DNA of 46,152 bases from Candidatus Caldarchaeum sp. (GTDB taxonomy: Archaea > Thermoproteota > Nitrososphaeria_A > Caldarchaeales > Caldarchaeaceae), in assembly GCA_025054515.1 (NCBI GenBank), contig JANWZT010000001.1:1-46152 (forward strand), read 5' to 3'. The translations under genes and the position numbers were made by a program. Every line of letters begins with the position of its first letter. Within the stretch, counting starts at the first letter, position 1. Below the pieces are notes generated by a model. It was not told the origin of the DNA, ran no database searches, and saw nothing but the letters and a program-made list of their open reading frames with translations. Shown piece by piece: positions 1-7,436 of the stretch.

Positions 1-1
1 G

Positions 2-1009
2 GATGTGTTGTTCGCCGCTGAATTCGGGGCGGTAGAACTCCGACAGCTTAACCGACGGAGTGTTGGCGAGCTGTTTCAAAATGTCGAGCACCTGTCTTAG
101 GAAATCCAAGTAATGGCTCCAGCCGATCTCTGAGTCGAACCCGCCCATCGGCCCCAGCCACCTTTTCTTGGTCTCGAGGTCTTCATGAAACCACCACGGC
201 GAAGCGCTTCTCACCGTGTCGCCGATGGGAAACAACCCAAACAGCCGGTACATTTCGACTGCCGCGGGCGAAAGCTGCTCCGTAATCCACGGAGGGTTGT
301 TGAGATATTCGTCGCTTTTCCAGTAGTTTGGAGCCTCCTTCTCGATCCATTCGTCGATAAGCGGATAGGCGTTCCGGCCCTTGTAGAGGAATTCTTTGAG
401 CCAGATGTTGTGGTTGAACCCGGCCATCACAGCACGAACATCTTTCTCATCCATTTTCAAGGCCCTGGTCAATTCCTTGAGAGCGAGATGGCCGTGACAT
501 ATCCCAACCACCTTCACCTCTGTTTCCCTGTAAATCAGGTTCGTTCCTTCGAAGACTGGGTTCGCGGCCTGAAGAAGCCACGCATCGGCGCAGTACCGCT
601 CCATGTCGCGCGCCAATTCGAGGAAGAACTTCAGCTGGTAGTAAGCACCCACTCCGCCGTAGTAGTCGCAGACCCTTTCGCCGACACCCCGGTAGTAGCC
701 GTGTTTTTCCGCAATTTTTCTTTCCTCTTCCATCGGGTCGTAGCCGCCGACCTTCACCGTGTTGACGACGAATTCAGCGTTTTCGAGAGCTTCCCGCCGG
801 TCCATCGTCTTCCGAAACTCAATATCCGCTTTCATCTCATCCGAATACCGCGTGGCCAGCCGATGCATCGTCTCCAAACGCTCCCGGTCAATATCCATCA
901 AATAGACAACGCTGCCGTGCAACCCTTCGGTAAGACACAAATCAACCACAAGCCTTCCGGTAAAAACAACGCTTCCGGCCCCGATAACCGAAATGACGGT
1001 GGGCCTCAC
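2..1009 (-). CDS. Glycoside hydrolase family 4 protein (alpha-glycosidase type), C-terminus cut by window edge
   Basis: The minus-strand frame is open from a GTG at 1009 to the left edge, giving 336 residues of a family whose members usually have 430-480. The N-terminus holds a Rossmann NAD-binding motif, IGAGSVVFTG. Further in come the GH4 landmarks QAANPVFEGTN, GICHGHLA (the Cys-His that binds the metal in this family) and GFNHNIWL. GH4 enzymes use NAD and Mn2+ to cleave glycosides by an oxidation-elimination route. The IGAGS start resembles MelA/alpha-glucosidase members more than 6-phospho-beta-glucosidases, but the substrate cannot be told. The start is chosen because TTATAA lies about 25 bp upstream, which suits a leaderless message. 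The C-terminal part is outside the window. Confidence 0.85.
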   Translation of the reverse strand, partial: MRPTVISVIGAGSVVFTGRLVVDLCLTEGLHGSVVYLMDIDRERLETMHRLATRYSDEMKADIEFRKTMDRREALENAEFVVNTVKVGGYDPMEEERKIAEKHGYYRGVGERVCDYYGGVGAYYQLKFFLELARDMERYCADAWLLQAANPVFEGTNLIYRETEVKVVGICHGHLALKELTRALKMDEKDVRAVMAGFNHNIWLKEFLYKGRNAYPLIDEWIEKEAPNYWKSDEYLNNPPWITEQLSPAAVEMYRLFGLFPIGDTVRSASPWWFHEDLETKKRWLGPMGGFDSEIGWSHYLDFLRQVLDILKQLANTPSVKLSEFYRPEFSGEQHI

Positions 1010-1031
1010 AACATATAATCTGGCCACTCCG

Positions 1032-1037
1032 TTATAA
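1032..1037. promoter_or_regulatory. Self-complementary TATA box between divergent genes
   Basis: TTATAA reads the same on both strands. Its centre is about 25 bp from the GTG start at 1009 on the minus strand and about 28 bp from a TTG at 1063 on the plus strand. It can therefore serve both genes as leaderless transcripts. Confidence 0.5.
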
Positions 1038-1062
1038 GATTTCGATGACGTACGGCGAGCCG

Positions 1063-1392
1063 TTGTTTGAGGAAAAGATGTTCTTTTTCCCCCGATATCG
1101 TGTGGCTGTTTACTGGGATTCGCTGGTCGTTTCCCACTGGCCTTATCAATTTGTGATCCCGCTTTCGGATGTTGTCGACGTGAAAGTCGTGGAGAAAATT
1201 CCCTGGTATGTCGGATATGGTTTCGAGGCCTTGCCCTTCGGCAGGGTTGTCTATTTCCGGTTTCGGCCCGGCCACTGGGTAGAGGTCGAGAAAAGCTCCG
1301 GCTTCTGGAGAAAACTCGTCCTCACCGTTAAAGACGTTGACAGATTTCTTGAAATAATCAACAGGCAACGGCCTTTCCGCCAAAGGTTTTGA
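1063..1392 (+). CDS. Small conserved-looking hypothetical protein, PH-like
   Basis: This small protein of about 109 residues is rich in aromatic residues and predicted beta strands, with runs such as YRVAVYWDSLVVSHW and GRVVYFRFRPGHWVEVE, and ends in a helix (VKDVDRFLEIINR). That layout resembles single bacterial-type PH domains, but this is only a fold impression and I do not recognise the family. There is no signal peptide or membrane segment. An ATG at 1045 is in frame but lies only about 10 bp after the TATA centre, so TTG 1063 is preferred; ATG 1078 is also possible. It stands alone, divergent from the glycosidase and convergent with the Sm-like gene. Confidence 0.6.
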   Translation: MFEEKMFFFPRYRVAVYWDSLVVSHWPYQFVIPLSDVVDVKVVEKIPWYVGYGFEALPFGRVVYFRFRPGHWVEVEKSSGFWRKLVLTVKDVDRFLEIINRQRPFRQRF

Positions 1393-1404
1393 CCGAACAA
1401 AAAA

Positions 1405-1848
1405 TTAAATTGGTTTGGCTTTCTGTTCCCTCATGAACTCTTCGTAGACTTTCCGGACTCTGTCGGCGGCGGGGCCTTCTCCGAAAACCCCGTCCCGCGT
1501 AACCCTTACACGGTCCATTACGACGATTGTGTCGGATTCTTTGTGGTAGACGACGAGGTTGGGGAACAGTCTGTTCAGCCTGTCGGCGAGGGCTGAAATG
1601 TCTGGCCCGGTTTCGAGAACCTCTATGCGGGCGATGCTGTGTCCGGCGATGAAAAGCTTGGCGAAGGATGTTCCCGATGCTTCTTTGACGTCGGCGAGCC
1701 AGAGGCTGTAATCGCCGGGGTTGTAGGCCAGGACACGACCCGTGTAAACACCCGAAGAAGCAACGACCTTGACATTCCGGTCGATGATGGATGCAAATTC
1801 ATCGCTAAACCGTTTCGACGCCACCGCTGAACTCAAGAACCTTCGCAT
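1405..1848 (-). CDS. Sm-like (Lsm) RNA-binding protein with C-terminal extension
   Basis: The protein has 147 residues. Residues 15-75 match an Sm fold: FASIIDRNVKVVASSGVYTGRVLAYNP gives strands 1-2 with the Gly-containing Sm1 turn, followed by YSLWLADVKEA, and the Sm2-like IAGHSIARIEV closes the domain. About 70 further residues form a C-terminal domain. A size near 145 and this extra domain match archaeal SmAP3-type proteins rather than the 75-residue SmAP1. Such proteins form rings that bind U-rich RNA. The gene is divergent from the HEPN gene and convergent with the small hypothetical. Family assignment is firm, the exact role is not. Confidence 0.8.
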   Translation of the reverse strand: MRRFLSSAVASKRFSDEFASIIDRNVKVVASSGVYTGRVLAYNPGDYSLWLADVKEASGTSFAKLFIAGHSIARIEVLETGPDISALADRLNRLFPNLVVYHKESDTIVVMDRVRVTRDGVFGEGPAADRVRKVYEEFMREQKAKPI

Positions 1849-1953
1849 CTAATTCATCACACCTGTTTTTAAGACTGCCGCCAACCCGTCGGCCGACAGC
1901 GACGGAGCCGCCGACGCCCTGCTTATATGCTGCGCGTGGGCCCGAGACACGGG

Positions 1954-2349
1954 ATGGGTAGCCGGAGCGACGTCGATGTTCTGAGAAGAAGGGCCGTTGA
2001 CTTTCTCGAACTGGCTGAAAACTCCCGCCAAGAAGGGAAACACGATGTCGCGTGTTTTCTCGCCGAACAAGCGGCCCAACTCTACCTCAAGTCAGTCCTA
2101 CTCAAAACGGTCGGCGAATACGGCAGAACCCACAGCATCAGACAGCTACTGAAACAGCTAGCAGAGGCCACCCGCTCGGAAAAACTCCGAGATTTTTCCG
2201 AAAAATGGAACACCGTTCTATCGGGCCTCGAAGACGCCTACATCATGTCCAGATACACGGCGAAACAGTACGACGAAAGAGATGCGGCTGAATACGTTAA
2301 AGTCGTGCGGTTGTTGTTTAATGCCGTGGAAGAGGCTGCTGGAGTTTGA
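1954..2349 (+). CDS. HEPN domain protein of a HEPN/MNT pair
   Basis: This helical protein of about 131 residues has the HEPN pattern: FLELAENSRQEGKHDVACFLAEQAAQLYLKSVLL for the first two helices and DAYIMSRYTAKQYDE near the end. HEPN proteins next to minimal nucleotidyltransferases form toxin-antitoxin-like pairs; in studied cases the nucleotidyltransferase modifies the HEPN partner with AMP. I do not see the RX4-6H ribonuclease motif or a clear RX4HXY target motif. ATG 1954 is preferred to an upstream ATG at 1927 because a TATA-like CTTATAT (1922-1928) sits 29 bp before it. The stop overlaps the TTG start of the partner (TTGA). Confidence 0.8.
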   Translation: MGSRSDVDVLRRRAVDFLELAENSRQEGKHDVACFLAEQAAQLYLKSVLLKTVGEYGRTHSIRQLLKQLAEATRSEKLRDFSEKWNTVLSGLEDAYIMSRYTAKQYDERDAAEYVKVVRLLFNAVEEAAGV

Positions 2350-2687
2350 CGTTCTTCGATACGGCGTTGAAACGGGCTGAGATGGTTAGGAACTGGAGAA
2401 AGCACGCTGAATCGATTGCGGCCGCCGCTAAGGAACTGTTGTCGAAGGTGGATGTTTACGTGTTCGGCAGCGTAGCACGGGGGGAGCATGTGGCGGCCAG
2501 CGACGTCGACATGCTCATCATCTCCGATGAAATTCCCGAAACCATGCTGGAAAGAGCCGCTTTGAAGGTCGAGCTGGAAAAGAAAGCAGGCCTTCCCTAC
2601 TACCATCCATTCGAACTTCATCTCGTCAGGCCCGACGAAGCAGAACCCTACCTGAGAAGAGCCGGCGAACATCTAATCAGGCTTTAG
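2346..2687 (+). CDS. Minimal nucleotidyltransferase (MNT), partner of the HEPN gene
   Basis: The protein has 113 residues with the pol-beta superfamily motif YVFGSVARGEHVAASDVDML at about residues 38-57: GSxxRG followed by the metal-binding DxD pair (SDVD). A further acidic residue is likely in FELHLV near residue 95. Minimal proteins of this kind transfer nucleotides and act as the antitoxin half of HEPN/MNT modules. It starts with TTG inside the stop of the HEPN gene, so the two are translationally coupled. A second, unrelated-looking HEPN/MNT pair lies at 19.7-20.4 kb. Confidence 0.85.
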   Translation: MTFFDTALKRAEMVRNWRKHAESIAAAAKELLSKVDVYVFGSVARGEHVAASDVDMLIISDEIPETMLERAALKVELEKKAGLPYYHPFELHLVRPDEAEPYLRRAGEHLIRL

Positions 2688-2724
2688 CGAAGGCCTCGAC
2701 GGAGGAGTTATCGGCGAACATAAG

Positions 2725-2733
2725 TTTATAAAT
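2725..2733 (+). promoter_or_regulatory. Strong TATA box upstream of the Trp-rich leader ORF and trpS
   Basis: TTTATAAAT is one of the best TATA boxes in the window. Its centre lies 27 bp before the ATG at 2756, the spacing seen for leaderless starts elsewhere here. A transcript starting there would carry about 125 nt before trpS. A second, weaker TATA-like run (TATATT, 2821-2826) could give a shorter trpS message. Confidence 0.55.
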
Positions 2734-2755
2734 GGTCCATGAAATCGATTCCGCG

Positions 2756-2845
2756 ATGAACATATCCCAGCGAACGGAGACGTCTTCCTATAGGCGTGCA
2801 GGGCCTTTCCGAATTTGTGGTATATTGTTTTGGCGCTGGTGGTAG
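2756..2845 (+). CDS. Candidate 29-residue leader peptide ending in Trp-rich ILFWRWW
   Basis: A short ORF (ATG 2756, TAG 2843-2845) sits between a strong TATA box and trpS. Its last seven residues are ILFWRWW, so three TGG codons fall within the last five sense codons, two of them adjacent to the stop. Trp is the rarest common residue, and the next gene charges tRNA-Trp. This is the arrangement of bacterial trp leader peptides, where slow decoding of Trp codons signals low Trp-tRNA. The ORF ends 19-37 nt before the possible trpS starts. A GC-rich hairpin overlaps its Trp codons and a T5 run follows. That it is translated and regulatory is inference; a chance ORF cannot be excluded. Confidence 0.4.
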   Translation: MNISQRTETSSYRRAGPFRICGILFWRWW

Positions 2846-2860
2846 CGTCGCCGCGTTTTT
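2832..2860 (+). terminator. Possible attenuator: GC-rich hairpin followed by five T
   Basis: CGCT (2834-2837... in GGCGCT) can pair with AGCG just after a GGTGGT loop, with the flanking GG pairing with CC across a small bulge. The loop contains the tandem Trp codons of the leader ORF. The element ends in TTTTT at 2856-2860, four bases before the first possible trpS start. Archaeal RNA polymerase terminates at T-runs, and a trailing ribosome could affect this. No folding calculation was possible. Confidence 0.25.
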
Positions 2861-2868
2861 CCGGTGTT

Positions 2869-2876
2869 GGAGGTGG
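2869..2876 (+). promoter_or_regulatory. Shine-Dalgarno run that decides the trpS start
   Basis: GGAGGTGG is complementary to the archaeal 16S rRNA 3' end and lies five bases before TTG 2882. It is unusual here because most first genes look leaderless; it implies that trpS is translated from an RNA with a real 5' leader. Confidence 0.5.
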
Positions 2877-2881
2877 TTTCG

Positions 2882-4036
2882 TTGAGTAGTGGAGAAAGTT
2901 TCAGGGTGACGCCGTGGGAGGTGGAGGGCGCGGTTGACTACAGCCGGCTGGTTCAGGAATTTGGGACGGAGCTGATTTCGGATGAGTTGATGAAGCGGTT
3001 GGAGGCGGCGGCGGGTGGTTCAAACCATATGCTCCGGCGGCGGATTTTCTTCTCGCATCGAGACCTCGGCCTTGTTCTCGACGACCACGAATCCGGAAAG
3101 GGCTTCTTCCTCTACACCGGCAGAGGCCCCAGCGGCCCGATGCATGTCGGCCACATCATCCCCTTCTACTTCACCAAATGGCTTCAGGACAGGTTCGGTG
3201 TCAACCTCTACATCCAGCTGACCGACGACGAAAAATTCCTCGAAGAAACAAGGAACCTAACCCTCGAAGACACGGCCCACTGGTCCTACGACAACATCCT
3301 CAACATCATCGCCGTCGGATTCGACCCCGACAAGACATTCATCTTCCGCAACACAGAATTCATGGCACGAATGTACCGCACCGCCCTCAAAGTCGCGCGG
3401 AAAATCAACTTCAGCTGGGTGAGGGCCGTTTTCGGGTTCAACGAACAGACCAACATCGGAATGGTTTTCTTCCCTGCGATACAGATAGTTCCCACGTTGT
3501 TTGAAAAGAGACGGTGTTTGATTCCGGCGGCGATCGACCAAGACCCTTACTGGAGGATTCAGCGGGACATCGCCGAAGGCCTTGGGTTCTACAAGACTGC
3601 GGCGATTCACAGCAGGTTTCTGATGCCTTTGACGGGGCCGGCGGGGAAGATGAGCGCCTCCCAGCCCGAATCAGCGGTCTTCCTCACCGACGACGACAAA
3701 ACAGTCCGGAAAAAAATTTGGCAAGCTTTTTCAGGAGGCCAGCCAACCGTCGAACTACACCGCAAACACGGCGGAAACCCCGACGTCGACGTGGCCTTCC
3801 AGTGGCTCTACTACTTCTTCGAAGAAGACGATAACGTCGTCAACCGTCTGCGGGATGAATATGTTTCGGGCCGGCTTTTGACGGGCGAGATGAAGGAGGT
3901 GCTGATAGAGAAGGTTCAGATGTTTTTGGCGCGGTTTCGAGAAGCGAGAGAGAAGGCCGTCGACAAGGTCCGGTTGTTCACCCGCGACGGCCGGCTTGCT
4001 CAGCGGATGTGGGAAAGCTGGCCCGACTCCGAATAG
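2882..4036 (+). CDS. trpS: Tryptophanyl-tRNA synthetase, archaeal/eukaryotic type
   Basis: This class I synthetase attaches tryptophan to tRNA-Trp. The HIGH-type motif PSGPMHVGHI is about 85 residues from the start, and the KMSKS-type motif appears as GKMSASQPESAVFL in the second half, both in the archaeal/eukaryotic form. LYIQLTDDEKFL and ATELIDQDPYW-like segments (here AAIDQDPYW) also fit. The length of about 384 residues is normal for the archaeal enzyme. TTG 2882 is chosen because a good Shine-Dalgarno run, GGAGGTGG (2869-2876), ends five bases before it; in-frame GTG 2864 and others upstream are alternatives. The gene is convergent with the citrate synthase gene (one base between). A Trp-rich ORF precedes it. 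Confidence 0.95.
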   Translation: MSSGESFRVTPWEVEGAVDYSRLVQEFGTELISDELMKRLEAAAGGSNHMLRRRIFFSHRDLGLVLDDHESGKGFFLYTGRGPSGPMHVGHIIPFYFTKWLQDRFGVNLYIQLTDDEKFLEETRNLTLEDTAHWSYDNILNIIAVGFDPDKTFIFRNTEFMARMYRTALKVARKINFSWVRAVFGFNEQTNIGMVFFPAIQIVPTLFEKRRCLIPAAIDQDPYWRIQRDIAEGLGFYKTAAIHSRFLMPLTGPAGKMSASQPESAVFLTDDDKTVRKKIWQAFSGGQPTVELHRKHGGNPDVDVAFQWLYYFFEEDDNVVNRLRDEYVSGRLLTGEMKEVLIEKVQMFLARFREAREKAVDKVRLFTRDGRLAQRMWESWPDSE

Positions 4037-4037
4037 C

Positions 4038-5126
4038 CTACAGAGGGCCTTTGTAGATGGCCCGCGGCCGGAACAACCGGTTTTCCGCCTGCTGTTCGAT
4101 GACGTGCGCGGCCCATCCCGCGACACGTGAAGCGGCGAAGATGGGGGTGTAGAACTTCGGCGGAATTCCCATCAGCTTGTAGAGGGCTGCGGCGTAGAAG
4201 TCGAGGTTGGGGTAAAGATTTTTCTCCCTTTCCATCAGCCGTTCGACGTGGTCGGCGACCCTGTAGAGCCTGTCGTCGCCAACCTTGCCGCACGCCTCTT
4301 CGAGAAGCTGTTTCGCAATTTCCGCGCGGGGGTCGATTCCACGCCGGTAAACACGATGCCCAAACCCCATGATTCTTTCCTTCCTACCCAGCTTGTCGCG
4401 GACGTATTCCTCGGCACCGGAGACATCGAACTCGAAAATTTCAGTCGCCTTCTCGTTGGCCCCGCCGTGCAGAGGCCCTTTCAAAGCCGCCAACCCAGCG
4501 ACCACAGCACCATACATGTCTGCAAGGGTTGAAGCCACGACCCGCGCGGCGAAAGTCGAAGCCGCCAGCTCATGCTCCACGTAAAGGATGAACAAAGTTT
4601 CGAAGGGCTTCGACATCCATGGCTGTGTTTTTCCGTTTTTGATGAGGGTTAGGATGTTTTCGGCGTGGCTGAGCTTGTCGTCGGCGAGCTGGAACGTCTT
4701 CCTAACCGATATGTTGTCGAGGTTGCCGACAAGCAGGCCCGTTTTCGCCAGCAACCTCACGGCCTTTCTTTTGTTGGCTTCGACGGATACGTCGTCGATT
4801 TCGGGGTCGTAGGCGGAAAGGCCTGAAACACCGGTTCGAAGCAAATCCATGGGATGGATTCCAGCTGGCATGCAGGTTAAACCCGTAATAACCGCCGAAG
4901 GAATAACCCGTTCCGTGGAAAGAGATTTTGTGAATTCTTTCATCTCGTCCGCGTCGGGTAAATGTTCGTGAATCAGCAGGAAGGCGACTTCTTCATATCT
5001 TCTTTCGAGGGCCAGCTTCTCAAGGCTTTCGCCGCGGATGATGATGCGTCTGTTTTCCACGTCGATGGTGCATATCCGTGACTCGACCGCCGGAACTCCT
5101 TCGAGGCCCGGAACGAACGCAGTCAT
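4038..5126 (-). CDS. Citrate synthase / 2-methylcitrate synthase
   Basis: This 362-residue enzyme condenses acetyl-CoA (or propionyl-CoA) with oxaloacetate. The citrate-synthase signatures are GPLHGGANEKATEIF (first active-site His), GFGHRVYRRGIDPRAEI (second His with the substrate-binding Arg) and NLDFYAAALYKLMGIP with the catalytic Asp. Its length is typical of the short archaeal and Gram-positive type. It is co-transcribed downstream of a PrpD-family gene, overlapping it by four bases (ATGA), which suggests the methylcitrate branch of propionate metabolism; archaeal enzymes often accept both CoA substrates. The sequence alone cannot separate GltA from PrpC. Confidence 0.9.
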   Translation of the reverse strand: MTAFVPGLEGVPAVESRICTIDVENRRIIIRGESLEKLALERRYEEVAFLLIHEHLPDADEMKEFTKSLSTERVIPSAVITGLTCMPAGIHPMDLLRTGVSGLSAYDPEIDDVSVEANKRKAVRLLAKTGLLVGNLDNISVRKTFQLADDKLSHAENILTLIKNGKTQPWMSKPFETLFILYVEHELAASTFAARVVASTLADMYGAVVAGLAALKGPLHGGANEKATEIFEFDVSGAEEYVRDKLGRKERIMGFGHRVYRRGIDPRAEIAKQLLEEACGKVGDDRLYRVADHVERLMEREKNLYPNLDFYAAALYKLMGIPPKFYTPIFAASRVAGWAAHVIEQQAENRLFRPRAIYKGPL

Positions 5127-6493
5127 GGTATCGCCACCGCCTCGGTCAGCTCGGAGACCCGGTTGAGCTTTTCGAGGTTCATGGCCTTGGCGATGATTTC
5201 CTTTCTTCGCGCTTCATCGAGGCGTTTCGCCGCAAGTCGCTGGAATTTTCGTTCGATTTCTTCGTCGGTCATGGGGTTTTTGTAATGGCCCCGTGGCACA
5301 GCCTCCTCGACGGAAACTTTTTCACCGTTTTTCAGCGTAAGGATTATGCGGTTGGGAAGCTCGGCGGGATAACGGGCCGTCAGACCAGCATCCTCCACGA
5401 TTTCAACACGTTTCATAAATTCGCCCACGTCCGGGCTTGTTATTCTTCTTTTTTCGAAGCTGTCGAGCCACACGCCGCCGTCGAGAAAGGTTACGGATAC
5501 GATGTATGGTAGGCTGTGGTCGGCTGTTTCCCGCGTTGTCGGCCTCCATTTTTCCGGGTCTTTAGCGAGGATCGTGTAGGATGCTTCGAAGGTTTCGACT
5601 CGGACATTTTCGATTTCTGTGTGTGAGCCGGCTTTCTCGAGGGCTTTGAGGGCCGCGTCGACTGCGGTCATGGCGTGGTATTCGACGGGATAAAACTTGA
5701 TGTAGGTTTCGAGGATTTTACGTGGACGAACTGTTTCTCCAAGTCCTTCGATGCTGAAATTCGTTCCCGCCACCTGTTTGAAGAACCCCATCTCCCCTTC
5801 AAAAGGCTGAGAAGGCCCCGTCATCCCCGACTCGGCGAGCATACAAGCGGACACCGCGTTCCGGCAGGCGTTGGCCGCGGCGGCTCCCTTCCACATCGAA
5901 AGCTCGCCGGCACGGGTCTGCCTCATGGCCGCGTGCGGCACGACAGCGAGCGAAACCGCGTTGGCGGTTTTCTCGTAATCGAGGTTCATCAACCTGCTTA
6001 TTCCCGCGACGGCGCCTATCATCGTGAAGTTGACGTGGTCCCAGCCGCGTTTTCTCAAGGTCGCGGCGTCGCAGAGCCGGCAACCTACTTCGTATCCTAC
6101 TGCGATGGCTTCGGCGACCTCTTTCCCGCCTGCGCCATAGGCCTCCCCGATGGCGATGATGGATGGTATCATGTCGCTGGGATGAAGCGGCTCCTTCGAA
6201 AGATACGTGTCGTTGAAGTCGAGAGCCCTTACTCCGACGCCGTTGACGAATCCAGCCCAGTCGGGCGATGTCTTCAGATTCGTCCCCCAGAGAGAAGATC
6301 CATCAGCTTTGGCAACGTGTTTCGAAACAGCTTTTCTCGCCGCGACGACGGCCTCCTCATCCCAGGCACCGAAAAAACATCCAACGCTGTCGAGCACACG
6401 CCTCCGAACTTCGTGCAAAACATCTTCATCCAAAATTATGTGGCCCGATGCAAATTCTGCTATTTCCCGGGTTACGCTGTCAAACGATGTCAA
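5123..6493 (-). CDS. MmgE/PrpD family dehydratase (2-methylcitrate dehydratase-like)
   Basis: The 456 residues follow the MmgE/PrpD fold. N-terminal LDSVGCFFGAWDEEAVVAAR (here RRRVLDSVGCFFGAWDEE), ALDFNDTY followed by HPSDMIPSIIAIGEA, and KFYPVEYHAMTAVDAAL are recognisable family stretches. PrpD dehydrates 2-methylcitrate to methylaconitate; other members act on related hydroxy-acids. It precedes and overlaps the citrate synthase, so the pair plausibly makes and dehydrates methylcitrate, but no methylisocitrate lyase is in the window. The TTG start at 6493 lies about 29 bp from TTTAAAT (6519-6525), consistent with a leaderless transcript. Confidence 0.85.
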   Translation of the reverse strand: MTSFDSVTREIAEFASGHIILDEDVLHEVRRRVLDSVGCFFGAWDEEAVVAARKAVSKHVAKADGSSLWGTNLKTSPDWAGFVNGVGVRALDFNDTYLSKEPLHPSDMIPSIIAIGEAYGAGGKEVAEAIAVGYEVGCRLCDAATLRKRGWDHVNFTMIGAVAGISRLMNLDYEKTANAVSLAVVPHAAMRQTRAGELSMWKGAAAANACRNAVSACMLAESGMTGPSQPFEGEMGFFKQVAGTNFSIEGLGETVRPRKILETYIKFYPVEYHAMTAVDAALKALEKAGSHTEIENVRVETFEASYTILAKDPEKWRPTTRETADHSLPYIVSVTFLDGGVWLDSFEKRRITSPDVGEFMKRVEIVEDAGLTARYPAELPNRIILTLKNGEKVSVEEAVPRGHYKNPMTDEEIERKFQRLAAKRLDEARRKEIIAKAMNLEKLNRVSELTEAVAIP

Positions 6494-6526
6494 CGAACGG
6501 TGTAAGGCCCGCAGCGGATTTAAATC

Positions 6527-7342
6527 TTATTGGGGTGGCTTCGCCAAAGTTTTCAGCAAAAGAATCATCAGCAAAATTCCGACGAAGACGATGAAACTGC
6601 CCATCAAAGTCATGAAGCTGAGGTCGGGATATCTTGTTTCGGTGACGGCGGTGACGTAGGTGACTACGTAGAACTCGGGCCTTTGCGTCGTCTGGGTTGT
6701 GGTGTAGGTTGTTTCTGAGGTGACGTAGTATGTAGTGAGATAGGTTGTTGTTTTGACGGCCGTTGAAGTTTGTGTTCTCGTGGCGGTGATTGTTTCGAGA
6801 CTGGTTTTTACGGCTGTCAACGAAAAGTTGGCGGGCGATGGCTCTGCCATGACTATGACGTAGACGGTTGAATTCCTGCCGAAAGGCATCACAGCCGAGC
6901 CGAAGACCCCCCTGCCCAAGAGCATCCAAGTGCTGATGTTGCCGTAGTCGTCGAAGGCCAGAAAAATGTTGACCACCGAATCCGACCGCCAAACAACTTC
7001 CAGACTGGAAGTCCCTTCGACGTCGAAGGGCCCCGCAGCGAGGGCGGTTCCGCCGTTCAGATACCTGTTTACCAATTCGGCTAAGGTTCGTCGTCCCGTG
7101 GTCGTTGACTGCGTTGTTTCGGTGATGTAGAGAATGGTTGCGACTGTTGTCTCAGCGGATGCGGGCCTTTCCAGCGTAGATGTCTTGATGACGACCTCCA
7201 GCTCCTCAACAGATTTCATCCGAGAAGTCTGAACCGCGACCGTCTCGTCGTAGCTCAAAACGTACGGCAGCCGCGTAAACCCCAGCCCAATCAAAATCAG
7301 CCCAAAAACGATGAGGCTGGAGACCGCCAGCTGCGCCCGCAT
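6527..7342 (-). CDS. Thr-rich membrane-anchored surface protein, unknown function
   Basis: The protein has 271 residues with an N-terminal hydrophobic segment (residues 6-24, signal or anchor) and a C-terminal one (LMGSFIVFVGILLMILLLK, residues about 244-263). A central globular part, TSSLEVVWRSDSVVNIFLAF and following, looks beta-rich. It is flanked by Thr/Ser-rich stretches such as ETTYTTTQTTQRP, typical of O-glycosylated stalks on archaeal surface proteins. The ATG at 7342 lies about 27 bp from a TATA-like TTTATACC (read on the minus strand, 7366-7373), so it is probably leaderless. I do not recognise a named family. Confidence 0.7.
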   Translation of the reverse strand: MRAQLAVSSLIVFGLILIGLGFTRLPYVLSYDETVAVQTSRMKSVEELEVVIKTSTLERPASAETTVATILYITETTQSTTTGRRTLAELVNRYLNGGTALAAGPFDVEGTSSLEVVWRSDSVVNIFLAFDDYGNISTWMLLGRGVFGSAVMPFGRNSTVYVIVMAEPSPANFSLTAVKTSLETITATRTQTSTAVKTTTYLTTYYVTSETTYTTTQTTQRPEFYVVTYVTAVTETRYPDLSFMTLMGSFIVFVGILLMILLLKTLAKPPQ

Positions 7343-7436
7343 GCATCCGCAACCCCTTCAGCGGTATAAAGACATATTGAAAGACACGCGCCGTCCAAGC
7401 CGTGAACAAAAAATTCGGATTATACCGAAAACGTTT

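Noticed and set aside
185..1018. Long plus-strand ORF of 277 codons at the left end
   Set aside because: It is antisense to the family-4 glycosidase, whose motifs (IGAGS, CHG, NHN) are clear, and its own translation has no recognisable features.
2819..2826. TATATT as the main trpS promoter
   Set aside because: It is weaker than TTTATAAAT at 2725 and inside the Trp-rich ORF. It remains the main alternative and would weaken the leader hypothesis.
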